Assembly (NCBI RefSeq): GCF_036014215.1
Contig: NZ_CP107921.1
Span: 5,401,501-5,465,500, forward strand
Length of the DNA: 64,000 nucleotides
DNA from: Streptomyces sp. NBC_00440
GTDB lineage: Bacteria > Actinomycetota > Actinomycetes > Streptomycetales > Streptomycetaceae
Direction: 5' to 3'
The position numbers were made by a program, and so were the translations under genes. Positions 34,029 through 42,167 of the stretch are shown one piece after another (the first letter of the stretch is position 1; each line of letters begins with the position of its first letter). The notes beneath the pieces were generated by a model. The model worked only from the letters and a program-made list of their open reading frames with translations. It ran no database searches and was not told the origin of the DNA.

Positions 34029-34354
34029 CACGTACTCCGGAGGTCGGGTGTGTGCGGGCGCGCCGGGAACATCAGCCCCCGCCCCTGCGGGCGGCGCCCT
34101 CGAACGGCTGGAGACGGCTGGTCAGTGTTTTCCCGCGCAGGTCGATGCCGTGTCCGAGGGTCATCGGGAATCCGTCGCCTGTCAATGAAGAGGGGAAATG
34201 TTCCAGGGAGTTGTCCGACTGGGGAATTTCCCCAGTCGGACAAGGGGGGCCGCTGCTTCGCTGATCATTGACGATGAACTCACGCGGTTGCCACAATCGT
34301 CACGAATCTTGTGCGGGTATGCCGACGTTCGCGTGCCCATATGGAGGTCGCACC
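34029..34354. other. divergent promoter region, azoreductase-like gene and Rieske operon
   Basis: 326 bp without a gene, containing the perfect palindrome described separately. The Rieske frame is open to 34268, but GGAGG before ATG 34355 marks the real start. Confidence 0.6.
34211..34243. promoter_or_regulatory. perfect 33-bp StrR-type palindromic operator
   Basis: Two perfect 16-bp arms around a single central base contain GTCCGACTG (34213-34221), N11, CAGTCGGAC (34233-34241). This is the spacing and near sequence of the StrR activator site. It lies 112 bp before the Rieske oxygenase start and 183 bp before the divergent flavoprotein start, so it can control both. Confidence 0.8.
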
Positions 34355-35629
34355 ATGGAGTTGAGCCCGGATTTTCGCACCGATCTCGCCACGGGGGTGG
34401 TGGACCGGGAAATCTACACCAGCGAGAAGATCTTCGCGCTGGAGAAAGACAGGATATTCGCCCGGAGTTGGCACTATGCCTGCTTGACCCGCGATCTGAA
34501 AAAGCCCGGCGATTACTTCACGGTTTCCATCGCCGACCAGCCGGTGCTCGTGGTGCGGGGCAATGACGGGGAGATCCGCGCGTTCCACAACGCCTGCACC
34601 CACCGCGGCGCGGTCCTGACCGGCGAGCGGTGCGGCAACCAGGGTCAGGTCCTCAAGTGCATGTACCACGCCTGGTCGTTCAACCTGAAGGGCGACCTCA
34701 CCGGTGTGCCCTACGAGGAGGGCTACGGACCGGACTTCGACCGCGGCGCCCACGGTCTGAAGCCGGTGCACTGCGACACCTTCCACGACCTGGTCTTCGT
34801 CGCGCTCCGGCCGGCGGTGCCGTCACTCACCGACTTCCTCGGCGAGATGACCGACCACCTCGCGCCATATGTGCAGGGCATCGAGCCGATCGGCCGCAAC
34901 AGCTGGATATACGAGGGCAACTGGAAGTTCTGGCACGAGAACTTCCAGGACGACTACCACGCCGAATTCACCCACCGCAGCATCCGCGACCTGCTGGCCG
35001 GCACCACCGCGCAAGGCTGGAACTGGGGTGCGTCGCCGGGGCACTCGGTCCTCCAGTGGGCCTTCCCGCCCCTCGACCCGCCGAAGTACGCCCGCGCCCT
35101 GCAGCGCTTCAGCGGGGTGGACTTCTCGGACGGCACCATGCCGGTCGGCTGGAGCAGCATGCTCGCCCAGGGGCCGCCCGGCCCGCCCGAGGGCTTCGAG
35201 GGCGGCGAACCGCCGGAGATCCGGCAGGAAGTGCTCGCGCTCTTCCCCAACCTCGACGTCCAGCCCGGCCCCAAGGACACCCCGCGCGGCATGAAGGCGG
35301 GGTACATCCAGACGGTCACCCCGATCAGCGTCGCTCGCGCCCGCGTCGACATCACCGTCTACTCGGACATCGAGGACGACGAGGCGACGCGGCAGGAACT
35401 GCTGGAGAACCTCGCCGACACCCAGGGCTCGTGGGGCAAGCTCAGCTGTGACGACACCGAGGCGGCGGCCCGCTGCCAGATCGGCGTGCGCGGCGAGGGC
35501 GGCCGGTACAACCTCTTCACCCGCGGGGTCGAGCCCGGCCGTGGCGGTGAGGGCGCCGACGTACGGGACGAGTACTCGCAGCGCGAATTCTTCCGGGTCT
35601 ACCAGCAGTACCTCCAGGACGAGTCGTGA
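34355..35629 (+). CDS. stnB1: Rieske non-heme iron oxygenase, large subunit
   Basis: 424 residues. The Rieske cluster ligands are Cys81, His83, Cys102 and His105 (CTHRGA and CMYHAW). The catalytic domain has the bridging Asp199 and iron ligands His202 and His207 within NWKFWHENFQDDYHAEFTH. In streptonigrin synthesis the StnB1/StnB2 Rieske system cleaves the indole N-C bond of lavendamycin methyl ester; family, partner genes and location fit that assignment. Beta-subunit and ferredoxin genes follow at once, while the reductase gene is 26 kb away and shares the operator type. Confidence 0.88.
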   Translation: MELSPDFRTDLATGVVDREIYTSEKIFALEKDRIFARSWHYACLTRDLKKPGDYFTVSIADQPVLVVRGNDGEIRAFHNACTHRGAVLTGERCGNQGQVLKCMYHAWSFNLKGDLTGVPYEEGYGPDFDRGAHGLKPVHCDTFHDLVFVALRPAVPSLTDFLGEMTDHLAPYVQGIEPIGRNSWIYEGNWKFWHENFQDDYHAEFTHRSIRDLLAGTTAQGWNWGASPGHSVLQWAFPPLDPPKYARALQRFSGVDFSDGTMPVGWSSMLAQGPPGPPEGFEGGEPPEIRQEVLALFPNLDVQPGPKDTPRGMKAGYIQTVTPISVARARVDITVYSDIEDDEATRQELLENLADTQGSWGKLSCDDTEAAARCQIGVRGEGGRYNLFTRGVEPGRGGEGADVRDEYSQREFFRVYQQYLQDES

Positions 35630-35664
35630 GCAGCCGGACGACGGAAGGAAGGCACGACGCCGCT

Positions 35665-36150
35665 ATGTCCACAGTGGTCACGACCCCACCCGGCCTGCGC
35701 AGCGAGGTCGAGGACCATTACGTGTCCTACGCCCTGACGATGGACGACAAGCGCCCCAATGACTGGGTCGGCCTGTTCCTCGGCACCGGGCTGTACGCCG
35801 TCGGCACGCACAACAATGTCTCGACGACCGGCATGTGGTGGTACACCGACCGGGGCCTGGGCGCTCTGAAGGAGCGCGCCGCCTATATGAACGGCTATCT
35901 GCGCCACAACCCGACCCGGACCCTGCACACCGTCACCAACGTGCGCGCCCGGGAGACCGAGGACGGCCGGATCAAGGCCGAGGCGTATGTCGTCCTGTAC
36001 GTCACCGACCGCATCGAAATGTCCCGCTTCCACGTCTGCGGTCGCTACGACGACCTCCTCACGCGGACGGACAGCGGGCTCCGCTTCGTCGAGCACCGCG
36101 TCGTCCTCGACGCCGAGACCCTGCCCGGCAACATGGGCGTGCTGCTCTGA
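35665..36150 (+). CDS. stnB2: aromatic-ring-hydroxylating dioxygenase small (beta) subunit
   Basis: 161 residues with the NTF2/SnoaL-like cone fold of ring-hydroxylating dioxygenase beta subunits: an N-terminal helix (RSEVEDHYVSYALTMDD), then strands ending RFVEHRVVLDAETLPGNMG. The family is mainly structural and packs against the large subunit. It starts 35 bp after the large-subunit stop with AAGGAAGG upstream, and its stop overlaps the ferredoxin start (TGATG). Confidence 0.85.
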   Translation: MSTVVTTPPGLRSEVEDHYVSYALTMDDKRPNDWVGLFLGTGLYAVGTHNNVSTTGMWWYTDRGLGALKERAAYMNGYLRHNPTRTLHTVTNVRARETEDGRIKAEAYVVLYVTDRIEMSRFHVCGRYDDLLTRTDSGLRFVEHRVVLDAETLPGNMGVLL

Positions 36151-36419
36151 TGCCGCTGCGCCGGGAGGGCGGGCAGCGACGGGTGGCGCGCGTCGAGGTG
36201 GACCTGACCCGTTGCGCGGGGTACGGCCACTGTGTGGATGCCGCTCCCGAGGTCTTCCGGATGAGCGACGTCGCGGAGGTCGCCGAAGTGCTGCGGCCCC
36301 GGCCCGGACCCGAACTGGCCGACTCCGTACGCGAAGCGGCGCGGGTCTGCCCGGCCAACGCGGTGTTCCTGTTCAAGGACGGACCGCCGGACCCGGACGG
36401 AGACGGGCCGCCCGGTTGA
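36150..36419 (+). CDS. 3Fe-4S-type ferredoxin
   Basis: 89 residues. Cluster ligands are Cys22, Cys28 and Cys67 in CAGYGHC and VCPANAV: the C-x5-C ... C-P pattern of [3Fe-4S] ferredoxins that usually serve actinomycete P450s. It is coupled to the dioxygenase beta subunit by a one-base overlap, so its first partner is probably the Rieske enzyme; it could also feed the P450 at 2746. The reductase at 8523 lacks its own iron-sulfur domain and fits as electron source. A strong terminator follows. Confidence 0.88.
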   Translation: MPLRREGGQRRVARVEVDLTRCAGYGHCVDAAPEVFRMSDVAEVAEVLRPRPGPELADSVREAARVCPANAVFLFKDGPPDPDGDGPPG

Positions 36420-36462
36420 GCGGGTGACCCCGCTGCCTGAGCTTCGCTCGAAGCCGGCGGAC

Positions 36463-36510
36463 GTACGCGTGCCCGATGGCGCCCCTACGAGGGCCATCGG
36501 GCACGCGTAC
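36463..36510. terminator. strong bidirectional terminator
   Basis: A perfect 18-bp stem (36463-36480 with 36493-36510) with a 12-nt loop stands between the convergent ferredoxin and esterase genes. Confidence 0.88.
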
Positions 36511-36624
36511 ATCCGGCACGGGCCCGCACCGAAGCCCCCGGTCCGCCGCGCGCCTCGGGGCACGGCGGACCGGGGGCTGCTGTTCCGTGCGGGCTCCCCG
36601 TGCGCTCCGGGGGCCGGCCGGCTG

Positions 36625-37680
36625 TCAGCCGTGTCCGACGACTCGGTCCAGCCAGGACCTGGCCGCCGCCTGGTAGACGCCGGTGTTCGGCACCAGGTTC
36701 AGGCCGTGTCCGGAGTGCGGGAGCAGCAGTGCGTCGAAGCTGGGCGCGGAGCTCCAGAACGGCGCCTCCTGGGCGCGCAGAGCCGCCGTCGACGTGCAGT
36801 CCTCGTAGCCGGCACCGCACATCAGCGGGTCGTGGTCGCCGAGGGCGAACATGACCGGGACGTTGATCGCCTTGCTGACCGAAGGATCCAAGATGAGCGG
36901 GTCGCCCGCCTCACCGAAGACGTTGGCGTCCTTGGTGAGTTCGTCCGTGGCGAGCACACCCGCGTCCATCGGCTGGTCGGCGTAGAAGATGGTCTTGCGG
37001 CTGCCCGGCTTGGTGGTGGCGTAGCCGGCGTCGTACTGGTGCCGTCCACCGGTCACCGGGTCGGTGTTCGGGTCCTGCCCGTTCTCGATGATCGCCTGCG
37101 TGCCCGCCGGGTTGTTGTAGTGGCCCAGGGCGGTGACCAGCAACGCGTCGACGTCGTGGAACGTGGATGCCTCGATCTCCGACACCGCGGAGCCGAGGGA
37201 GTAACCGCCCATCACCACCTTGCTGAAGCCGGTTCCGCCTATTCGGCCGGCCCGCAAGTCCTGTACGACCTTGTGCATTTGGCCGGCCTCGACGGTCAGG
37301 TTCAACTCGGAGCTCGGCGGGACGGTGCTCTTGCCGGCGCCGAGCCGGTCGACGACGAAGGTGGCGTACCCGGCCCGGTTCAGCATCCGGCTGAACGAGT
37401 AGGTGTCCGGCTTATAAGGGAAATCCCAGTAGTTGTGGTTGTAGGTGGCGCCGTGCACCATCGTCACCACGGTGCTCGGTGACGTCCCGGCCGGACGGCA
37501 CAGCTCGCCCCACATCTGCCCGGTGCCCGAGCCCAGCGGGACGTCGACGGTGGTGGCCTGGCAGTTGGGGGCGGTGGGTTCGGAGGCGGGAGCGGAACCC
37601 GCGACGCCGATCGAGAGAAGCGTCACCGCGGCAGATAGCGCCGCGACGCGCTGTAATGCGGAGACCGTCCGCTTCTTCAT
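36625..37680 (-). CDS. stnA: secreted alpha/beta-hydrolase, streptonigrin methylesterase
   Basis: 351 residues from ATG 37680 (AGGA eight bases upstream). A signal peptide is clear: positive start MKKRT, hydrophobic core 13-28, cleavage near SAPA-SEP. Alpha/beta-hydrolase triad: Ser161 in GGYSLGS, Asp284 in GDHDP, His325 in PHSGHG. The spacings, 123 and 41 residues, equal those I recall for StnA (185, 308, 349), which hydrolyses the methyl ester in the last step of streptonigrin synthesis. Export means the active acid would be freed outside the cytoplasm. Codon 9 (37654-37656) is TTA, a likely bldA control point. It is monocistronic, ending at a strong shared terminator. Confidence 0.9.
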   Translation of the reverse strand: MKKRTVSALQRVAALSAAVTLLSIGVAGSAPASEPTAPNCQATTVDVPLGSGTGQMWGELCRPAGTSPSTVVTMVHGATYNHNYWDFPYKPDTYSFSRMLNRAGYATFVVDRLGAGKSTVPPSSELNLTVEAGQMHKVVQDLRAGRIGGTGFSKVVMGGYSLGSAVSEIEASTFHDVDALLVTALGHYNNPAGTQAIIENGQDPNTDPVTGGRHQYDAGYATTKPGSRKTIFYADQPMDAGVLATDELTKDANVFGEAGDPLILDPSVSKAINVPVMFALGDHDPLMCGAGYEDCTSTAALRAQEAPFWSSAPSFDALLLPHSGHGLNLVPNTGVYQAAARSWLDRVVGHG

Positions 37681-38154
37681 CGAGTTCGTCCTCACTTAGT
37701 CGAATCTGTCGGGACTGGCGGCAGGTGCCGATCGGACTGATCGGACCGATCGGACTGGCCGGATCGATCCGGCCATTGCCGATATCGCTGTTCCGTATTC
37801 GGAGAAAGGGAGGGAGGTATCCGGAAGTCCATTTCCGGTACCGAGTCTCACAGCGTCGGCGCGAAAACCCGTTCGTGCTGCGTCGGTCTGCTGGCGAGCA
37901 GGAACGGGGAAATGGGATCGCGCACGCGTTGAATCCCCCCTGGGACGGCCGCAATCGGGCCTGCGATACTGCGCGAGCATAATCGCCCGATGTCGCGCCC
38001 GGATACCCTTTCCAGCGGACGAATTCCGACCGGCGGGATTCCCGACGCGCCTGCACCCGACGCCGCTTGCACCAGGTGTGCCGCGCCCCGTGTACCGCGC
38101 TCCTGCGCCGATGACCTCGAACTCGGGGGCCGCGAAGGCCCGGCCGTCGTTCGG
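37681..38154. other. intergenic region at the right edge of the cluster
   Basis: 474 bp without a convincing gene, more AT-rich than its surroundings, holding the stnA promoter region and the short tandem repeats at 37730-37756. No attachment site, transposase remnant or tRNA is visible here. Confidence 0.55.
37730..37756. repeat. three tandem 9-bp units GATCGGAC[T/C]
   Basis: GATCGGACT, GATCGGACC and GATCGGACT follow without gaps. A palindrome GGCCGGATC/GATCCGGCC (37757-37774) comes next. They lie 50-94 bp upstream of the stnA start codon, so they may be regulatory. Confidence 0.75.
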
Positions 38155-38487
38155 TTACGGGGCCTGCGGCCCTGCCGGGCCGAATTCTCCAGCCGGGTGT
38201 CCGGGCTTCCGCTGCACTCCCCGGCGGGCCGCCCGCTCCAGTGAGTGCAGCGCGAACAGCAGGACGCCGATGTCGTCCAGGTAGACCGGATCGGGGAGCA
38301 GGTCCACCGGGCTGATGGTGTAGATCAGCGCACCCCAGAAAGCGAGCTTGTTCTGGAGGGGGATGCCCGCGTCGCGCAGGAAGCGCCGGGCGCGGAACAG
38401 GCGTACGGCGAGGACGACCGTGACTGCCAGCGTTGCCAGGAGTACGAGCGCGACGAGTGCCAGCAGCGCCTTCGAGTGGAAGTCCAT
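38155..38487 (-). CDS. YkvA-like DUF1232 membrane protein
   Basis: 110 residues from ATG 38487. One N-terminal membrane helix (about 6-28) precedes the DUF1232 core with YTISPVDLLPDP, the family hallmark, and a Gly/Pro-rich tail. The function of the family is unknown. It is transcribed away from the MarR gene and is probably the first gene of the conserved chromosome beyond the cluster. Confidence 0.83.
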   Translation of the reverse strand: MDFHSKALLALVALVLLATLAVTVVLAVRLFRARRFLRDAGIPLQNKLAFWGALIYTISPVDLLPDPVYLDDIGVLLFALHSLERAARRGVQRKPGHPAGEFGPAGPQAP

Positions 38488-38555
38488 GGGGGTACGGGTA
38501 CCCGGCGGCCGGAACGCCACGCTGCTGCGGGTGCTGCGGTGGGCGCCGAGGTGGA

Positions 38556-38583
38556 CAGAAGTAGATGGGCAGAAGTAGATGGG
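38556..38583 (+). repeat. perfect tandem repeat, two 14-bp units
   Basis: CAGAAGTAGATGGG occurs twice in direct succession (38556-38569 and 38570-38583), between the divergent DUF1232 and MarR genes. Confidence 0.85.
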
Positions 38584-38591
38584 CAGGGAAA

Positions 38592-38599
38592 CTTGCAAG
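38592..38599 (+). promoter_or_regulatory. CTTGCAAG palindrome, probable MarR operator core
   Basis: The palindrome CTTGCAAG lies 30 bp before the MarR start codon. Many MarR proteins bind sites built on TTGCnnGCAA-like cores, so autorepression is likely. Confidence 0.5.
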
Positions 38600-38628
38600 G
38601 CTACCTGTCTATCTTTTACGGTGATGCC

Positions 38629-39072
38629 ATGGCCACCTCCCACGACGACCCCAGCTCCGAGCAGATCGCAGCCGAACTCGCGGTCGTTCTCGGGCACGTC
38701 GCACGGCGGCTGCGGCAGACGTCGCCCGGGCTTGAGCTGACGCACTCGCAGCGGTCGGCCCTCTCCCTGCTGGACCGGGAGGGGCCGATGACCACGGCCG
38801 CACTGGCGCGCGCCGAACTGGTCAGGCCGCAGTCCATGCGACTGACCATCGCCGCCCTGGAGGCCCGGGAACTGGTGGGGCGCGCCCCCGACCCGAGGGA
38901 CGGACGGCAGTCCGTCATGTCGCTCACCGATCTCGGCCGCCGCACGCTCGAAGGCGTACGCGCCGACAAGCAGGGCTGGCTCGCGCTCGCCATCAGCGAC
39001 GAACTGGACCCGGCAGAGCGACGCACGCTCACCGACGCCGTCGCGCTGCTCGAACGGCTGGTGCAGAGGTGA
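38629..39072 (+). CDS. MarR-family transcriptional regulator
   Basis: 147 residues. Winged helix-turn-helix of the MarR type: recognition region TTAALARAELVRPQSMRLTIAALEA, wing GRAPDPRDGRQSVMSLT. Such repressors release DNA on binding phenolic ligands. The stop overlaps the GTG start of the following exporter gene, so the pair forms a repressor-exporter operon with an isochorismatase-like gene behind. A palindrome and a tandem repeat lie in its promoter. Confidence 0.9.
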   Translation: MATSHDDPSSEQIAAELAVVLGHVARRLRQTSPGLELTHSQRSALSLLDREGPMTTAALARAELVRPQSMRLTIAALEARELVGRAPDPRDGRQSVMSLTDLGRRTLEGVRADKQGWLALAISDELDPAERRTLTDAVALLERLVQR

Positions 39073-40604
39073 CGGATGCGGACATGGGCGCGGACACGGA
39101 CACAGGCGATGCGGACACAGGCGATGCGCACATAGGCACGGACGCAGTCACCGGCGCGGACACGGACACCCGTCGAGCCACCGGGCCGGTCCCCGCCACA
39201 GGATTGGCCGCCGCCACCGGATCGGCCGCCGAAGCCGGGTTCGGGGCCCGCCTCACCGCCCCCCTGCTGCTCGGCTCGTTGCTCAATCCGCTCAACACCA
39301 CCATGATCTCCACCGCGCTGGTGTCGATCGGCCACCACTTCGGGATCGGCGCATCCAGCACCGTCTGGCTGGTGTCCGTGCTCTACCTGGCCAGCGCCGT
39401 CGCCCAGCCCGTGCTCGGCAGACTCGCCGATTCGATCGGCCCGCGCAGGGTGTTCCTCGCCGGGCTGGCCGTCGTTGCCGCCTCCGGGCTCGTCGGTGCT
39501 TTCGCGCCCGGCTTCGGCTGGCTGATCGCCTCCCGGCTGCTCCTCGGAATCGGCACGTCCGCCGCCTATCCGGCTGCCATGGCCGTACTGCGTTCCGAGT
39601 CCCGCAGGCTCGGGCGCCCGACCCCCCGTACCGTCCTGGGCCGCCTCTCCTTCGCCGCGCTCGGCAGCGCGGCGGTCGGTCCCACCCTCGGCGGGCTGCT
39701 CGTCGCGACCTGGGGCTGGCGGGCGATCTTCGCCGTCAATGTGCCGCTCGCGTTCGTCGCGTTCGTCTGTGCCATGTGGTGGATCCCGAAGGACGACGGC
39801 CGGCGGGCGGTCGCGGGCACCGGCGACCGCGCGACGCGCGAACCCGCCGGGCTCGACCCGCTCGGCATCGTGCTCTTCACCGGCACCCTCACCGCCCTGG
39901 TCTTCTTCCTCCTCGACCTGGCCCACCCGGTGTGGTGGCTGCTCGGCCCCGTCGCCGTCCTCGCCGCCGCCCTCGCCTGGTGGCAGCTGCGGTGCCCGAA
40001 CCCCTTCATCGATCTGCGGATGCTCGGCCGCAACCACGCACTCGCCCGCACCTACCTCCGCCACGGCCTGAGCTATCTCGTCATCTACTGCGTGATGTAC
40101 GGATTCACCCAGTGGCTGGAGGAGGGCCGCGGCTTCTCCTCCCTGCACACCGGTCTGCTGATGCTTCCCATGTCGGTGGCCGCGCTGGTGTGTTCGCTGC
40201 TCGGAGCCCGTACGAAGGGGATCCGGGCCCCGCTCATCACCGCCGCCGTCCTGGTCACGGCGGGCAGCGCCCTGCTGATCCTCGCCACCGGCGCCACCCC
40301 GGTCGCCGTACTGCTGCTCACCGGCGCCTGCTTCGGCATCCCGCAGGGGCTGATCGGCACCAGTAACCAGGCCGCCGTCTATCAGTACGCCCCCGCCGAC
40401 GCAGTCGGCTCGGCCGCCGGCCTCCAGCGGACCGCCCAGTACATCGGCGCCATCACGGCCTCCAGCCTCATCGCCCTCGCCTACGGGCAGCGGGCGAGCG
40501 ACGGCGGACTACACCTGATGGCCGCCGTCTCCGTTGTCCTCGGTCTGGTGCTCGTCGCACTGACCGTCTCCGACCGGGCGCTCCGTGCCCGTAACCGAAA
40601 GTGA
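39069..40604 (+). CDS. DHA2-family MFS exporter
   Basis: 511 residues from a GTG that overlaps the MarR stop (GTGA). The first 50 residues are Asp/Thr/Gly-rich and partly made of a duplicated 15-bp DNA unit (39099-39128), so an internal start is possible. About fourteen membrane segments follow, with loop LGRLADSIGPRRVF. It is a proton-driven drug exporter, probably induced when MarR is released, and probably belongs to general resistance rather than to the stn cluster. Confidence 0.85.
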   Translation: MTDADMGADTDTGDADTGDAHIGTDAVTGADTDTRRATGPVPATGLAAATGSAAEAGFGARLTAPLLLGSLLNPLNTTMISTALVSIGHHFGIGASSTVWLVSVLYLASAVAQPVLGRLADSIGPRRVFLAGLAVVAASGLVGAFAPGFGWLIASRLLLGIGTSAAYPAAMAVLRSESRRLGRPTPRTVLGRLSFAALGSAAVGPTLGGLLVATWGWRAIFAVNVPLAFVAFVCAMWWIPKDDGRRAVAGTGDRATREPAGLDPLGIVLFTGTLTALVFFLLDLAHPVWWLLGPVAVLAAALAWWQLRCPNPFIDLRMLGRNHALARTYLRHGLSYLVIYCVMYGFTQWLEEGRGFSSLHTGLLMLPMSVAALVCSLLGARTKGIRAPLITAAVLVTAGSALLILATGATPVAVLLLTGACFGIPQGLIGTSNQAAVYQYAPADAVGSAAGLQRTAQYIGAITASSLIALAYGQRASDGGLHLMAAVSVVLGLVLVALTVSDRALRARNRK

Positions 40605-40612
40605 GCCACTCC

Positions 40613-41164
40613 ATGACAGCCACCACCCTCGACACCCGGACCGCGCTGATCCTCGTCGATCTCCAGAAGGGCATCGTCGGCCTGCCGACCGCGCACCCCG
40701 CCGCCGAGATCGTCGAGCGTGCCGCGCGGCTGGCCGACGCCTTCCGCGCGCACGACCTGCCGGTCGTCCTCGTACGCGTCACGGGCGGTGCGCCCGGCCG
40801 TAACGAGTCGCCCGCCGGGCAGGGCACGCCCCCGGCGGACTGGGCCGATCTGGTCCCCGAGCTGAACCAGCAGGACAGTGACATCGTCGTCACCAAGCAG
40901 ACCTGGGGCGCCTTCTACGGAACCGACCTCGACATGCAGCTCCGTCGCCGGGGCATCACCCAGGTCGTCCTGGCCGGGATCGCCACGGCCATCGGCGTCG
41001 AGTCGACGGCCCGCTCGGCGCAGGAGCACGGGTACCACGTGACCGTCGCCACCGACGCCGTCACCGACATGGACCCGGAGGCCCACCGCAACGCCGTCGA
41101 GCGGATCTTCCCGCGCCTCGGCGAGACGGACACCACGGACGCGGTCATCAAGCTGCTCGGCTGA
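40613..41164 (+). CDS. isochorismatase-family hydrolase
   Basis: 183 residues from ATG 40613, 8 bp after the exporter stop. Cysteine-hydrolase fold: Asp in LILVDLQKG and Lys in VVTKQTWGAFYGT. The usual catalytic Cys position reads LAGIATAIGVESTAR, with Ala/Thr where nicotinamidase-type members have Cys, so it resembles isochorismatase-type members without the Cys nucleophile. The substrate is unknown. It is unrelated in detail to the PhzD-like gene at 22703. Third gene of the MarR operon. Confidence 0.85.
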   Translation: MTATTLDTRTALILVDLQKGIVGLPTAHPAAEIVERAARLADAFRAHDLPVVLVRVTGGAPGRNESPAGQGTPPADWADLVPELNQQDSDIVVTKQTWGAFYGTDLDMQLRRRGITQVVLAGIATAIGVESTARSAQEHGYHVTVATDAVTDMDPEAHRNAVERIFPRLGETDTTDAVIKLLG

Positions 41165-41414
41165 TCGCCTGCCGCTCACCTGCCGCGGTGACGGCGCACC
41201 GGCGTTCACCGCCGTTGCGGCGCACGGCTGTTCTTCCCGCCCGGTACGGAAGCCGGGGCCGGGAGCCGTGCGCCGCAGCCGCATCCGTCGTGCTGGTGGC
41301 GGGTTTCGCCGGGCACCCTTCATCACTTCGGGTGAAACCCTGGCCCCTGCTTGCGGCCAACAACCCACGGTTGTCACGCTGTTGCGGTCTGTCAACCTGC
41401 ATGGGGAGTGGCCA

Positions 41415-42167
41415 GTGACTTTCGGTGAGCAGCCGGCCTATCTGCGCGTCGCGAGTGATCTTCGGCAGAAGATCACCGACGGTTCGCTGCCACCGCACAC
41501 GAGACTGCCCTCACAGGCCCGCATCCGCGAGGAGTACGGGGTCTCCGACACGGTGGCTCTCGAAGCGCGCAAGGTGCTGATGGCCGAGGGGCTGGTCGAG
41601 GGCCGCTCCGGTTCGGGTACGTATGTCCGGGAGCGGCTCGTCCCGCGCCGTATCGCCCGCTCCGGCTACCGGCTGCCGGAGGGCGCGACGCCGTTCCGTC
41701 AGGAGCAGGCCGACGAGAGCGTGCGCGGCACCTGGGAGTCCAGCAGCGAGCAGGACGTCGCGGACACCGACATCGCCCTGCGGCTCGCCATCCCGCCGGG
41801 CGAGCGGGTGATGCGCACGCGGTACGTCTACCGCGACGCAGGCGAAACGATGATGCTGTCCACCTCCTGGGAGCCGCTGGGGATCACCGGGCGCACACCG
41901 GTGATGCTCCCCGAGGAGGGCCCGCTCGGCGGCTGCGGCGTCGTCGAACGGATGGCCGCGATCGACATCGTCGTGGACAACGTCGTCGAGGAGGTCGGCG
42001 CCCGGCCCGGTCTGGCCGAGGAACTGCTGACACTCGGCGGGGTGCCCGGTCATGTGGTGGTCGTCATCTCCCGTACGTACTACGCGTCGGGGCGTGCGGT
42101 GGAGACCGCGGACATCGTCGTCCCGGCCGACCGCTACCGCGTCGCGTACCACCTGCCGGTGAAGTGA
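41415..42167 (+). CDS. GntR-family (HutC-type) transcriptional regulator
   Basis: 250 residues from GTG 41415, preceded by GGGGAG. N-terminal winged helix-turn-helix (about 5-70: LRQKITDGSLPPHTRLPSQA, GVSDTVALEARKVLMAEGLV) and a C-terminal UTRA/HutC ligand domain (about 95-245). The ligand and targets are not predictable from the sequence. It stands alone; neighbours are the isochorismatase-like gene upstream and a small conserved gene downstream. The 250-bp spacer before it holds no gene. Confidence 0.88.
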   Translation: MTFGEQPAYLRVASDLRQKITDGSLPPHTRLPSQARIREEYGVSDTVALEARKVLMAEGLVEGRSGSGTYVRERLVPRRIARSGYRLPEGATPFRQEQADESVRGTWESSSEQDVADTDIALRLAIPPGERVMRTRYVYRDAGETMMLSTSWEPLGITGRTPVMLPEEGPLGGCGVVERMAAIDIVVDNVVEEVGARPGLAEELLTLGGVPGHVVVVISRTYYASGRAVETADIVVPADRYRVAYHLPVK

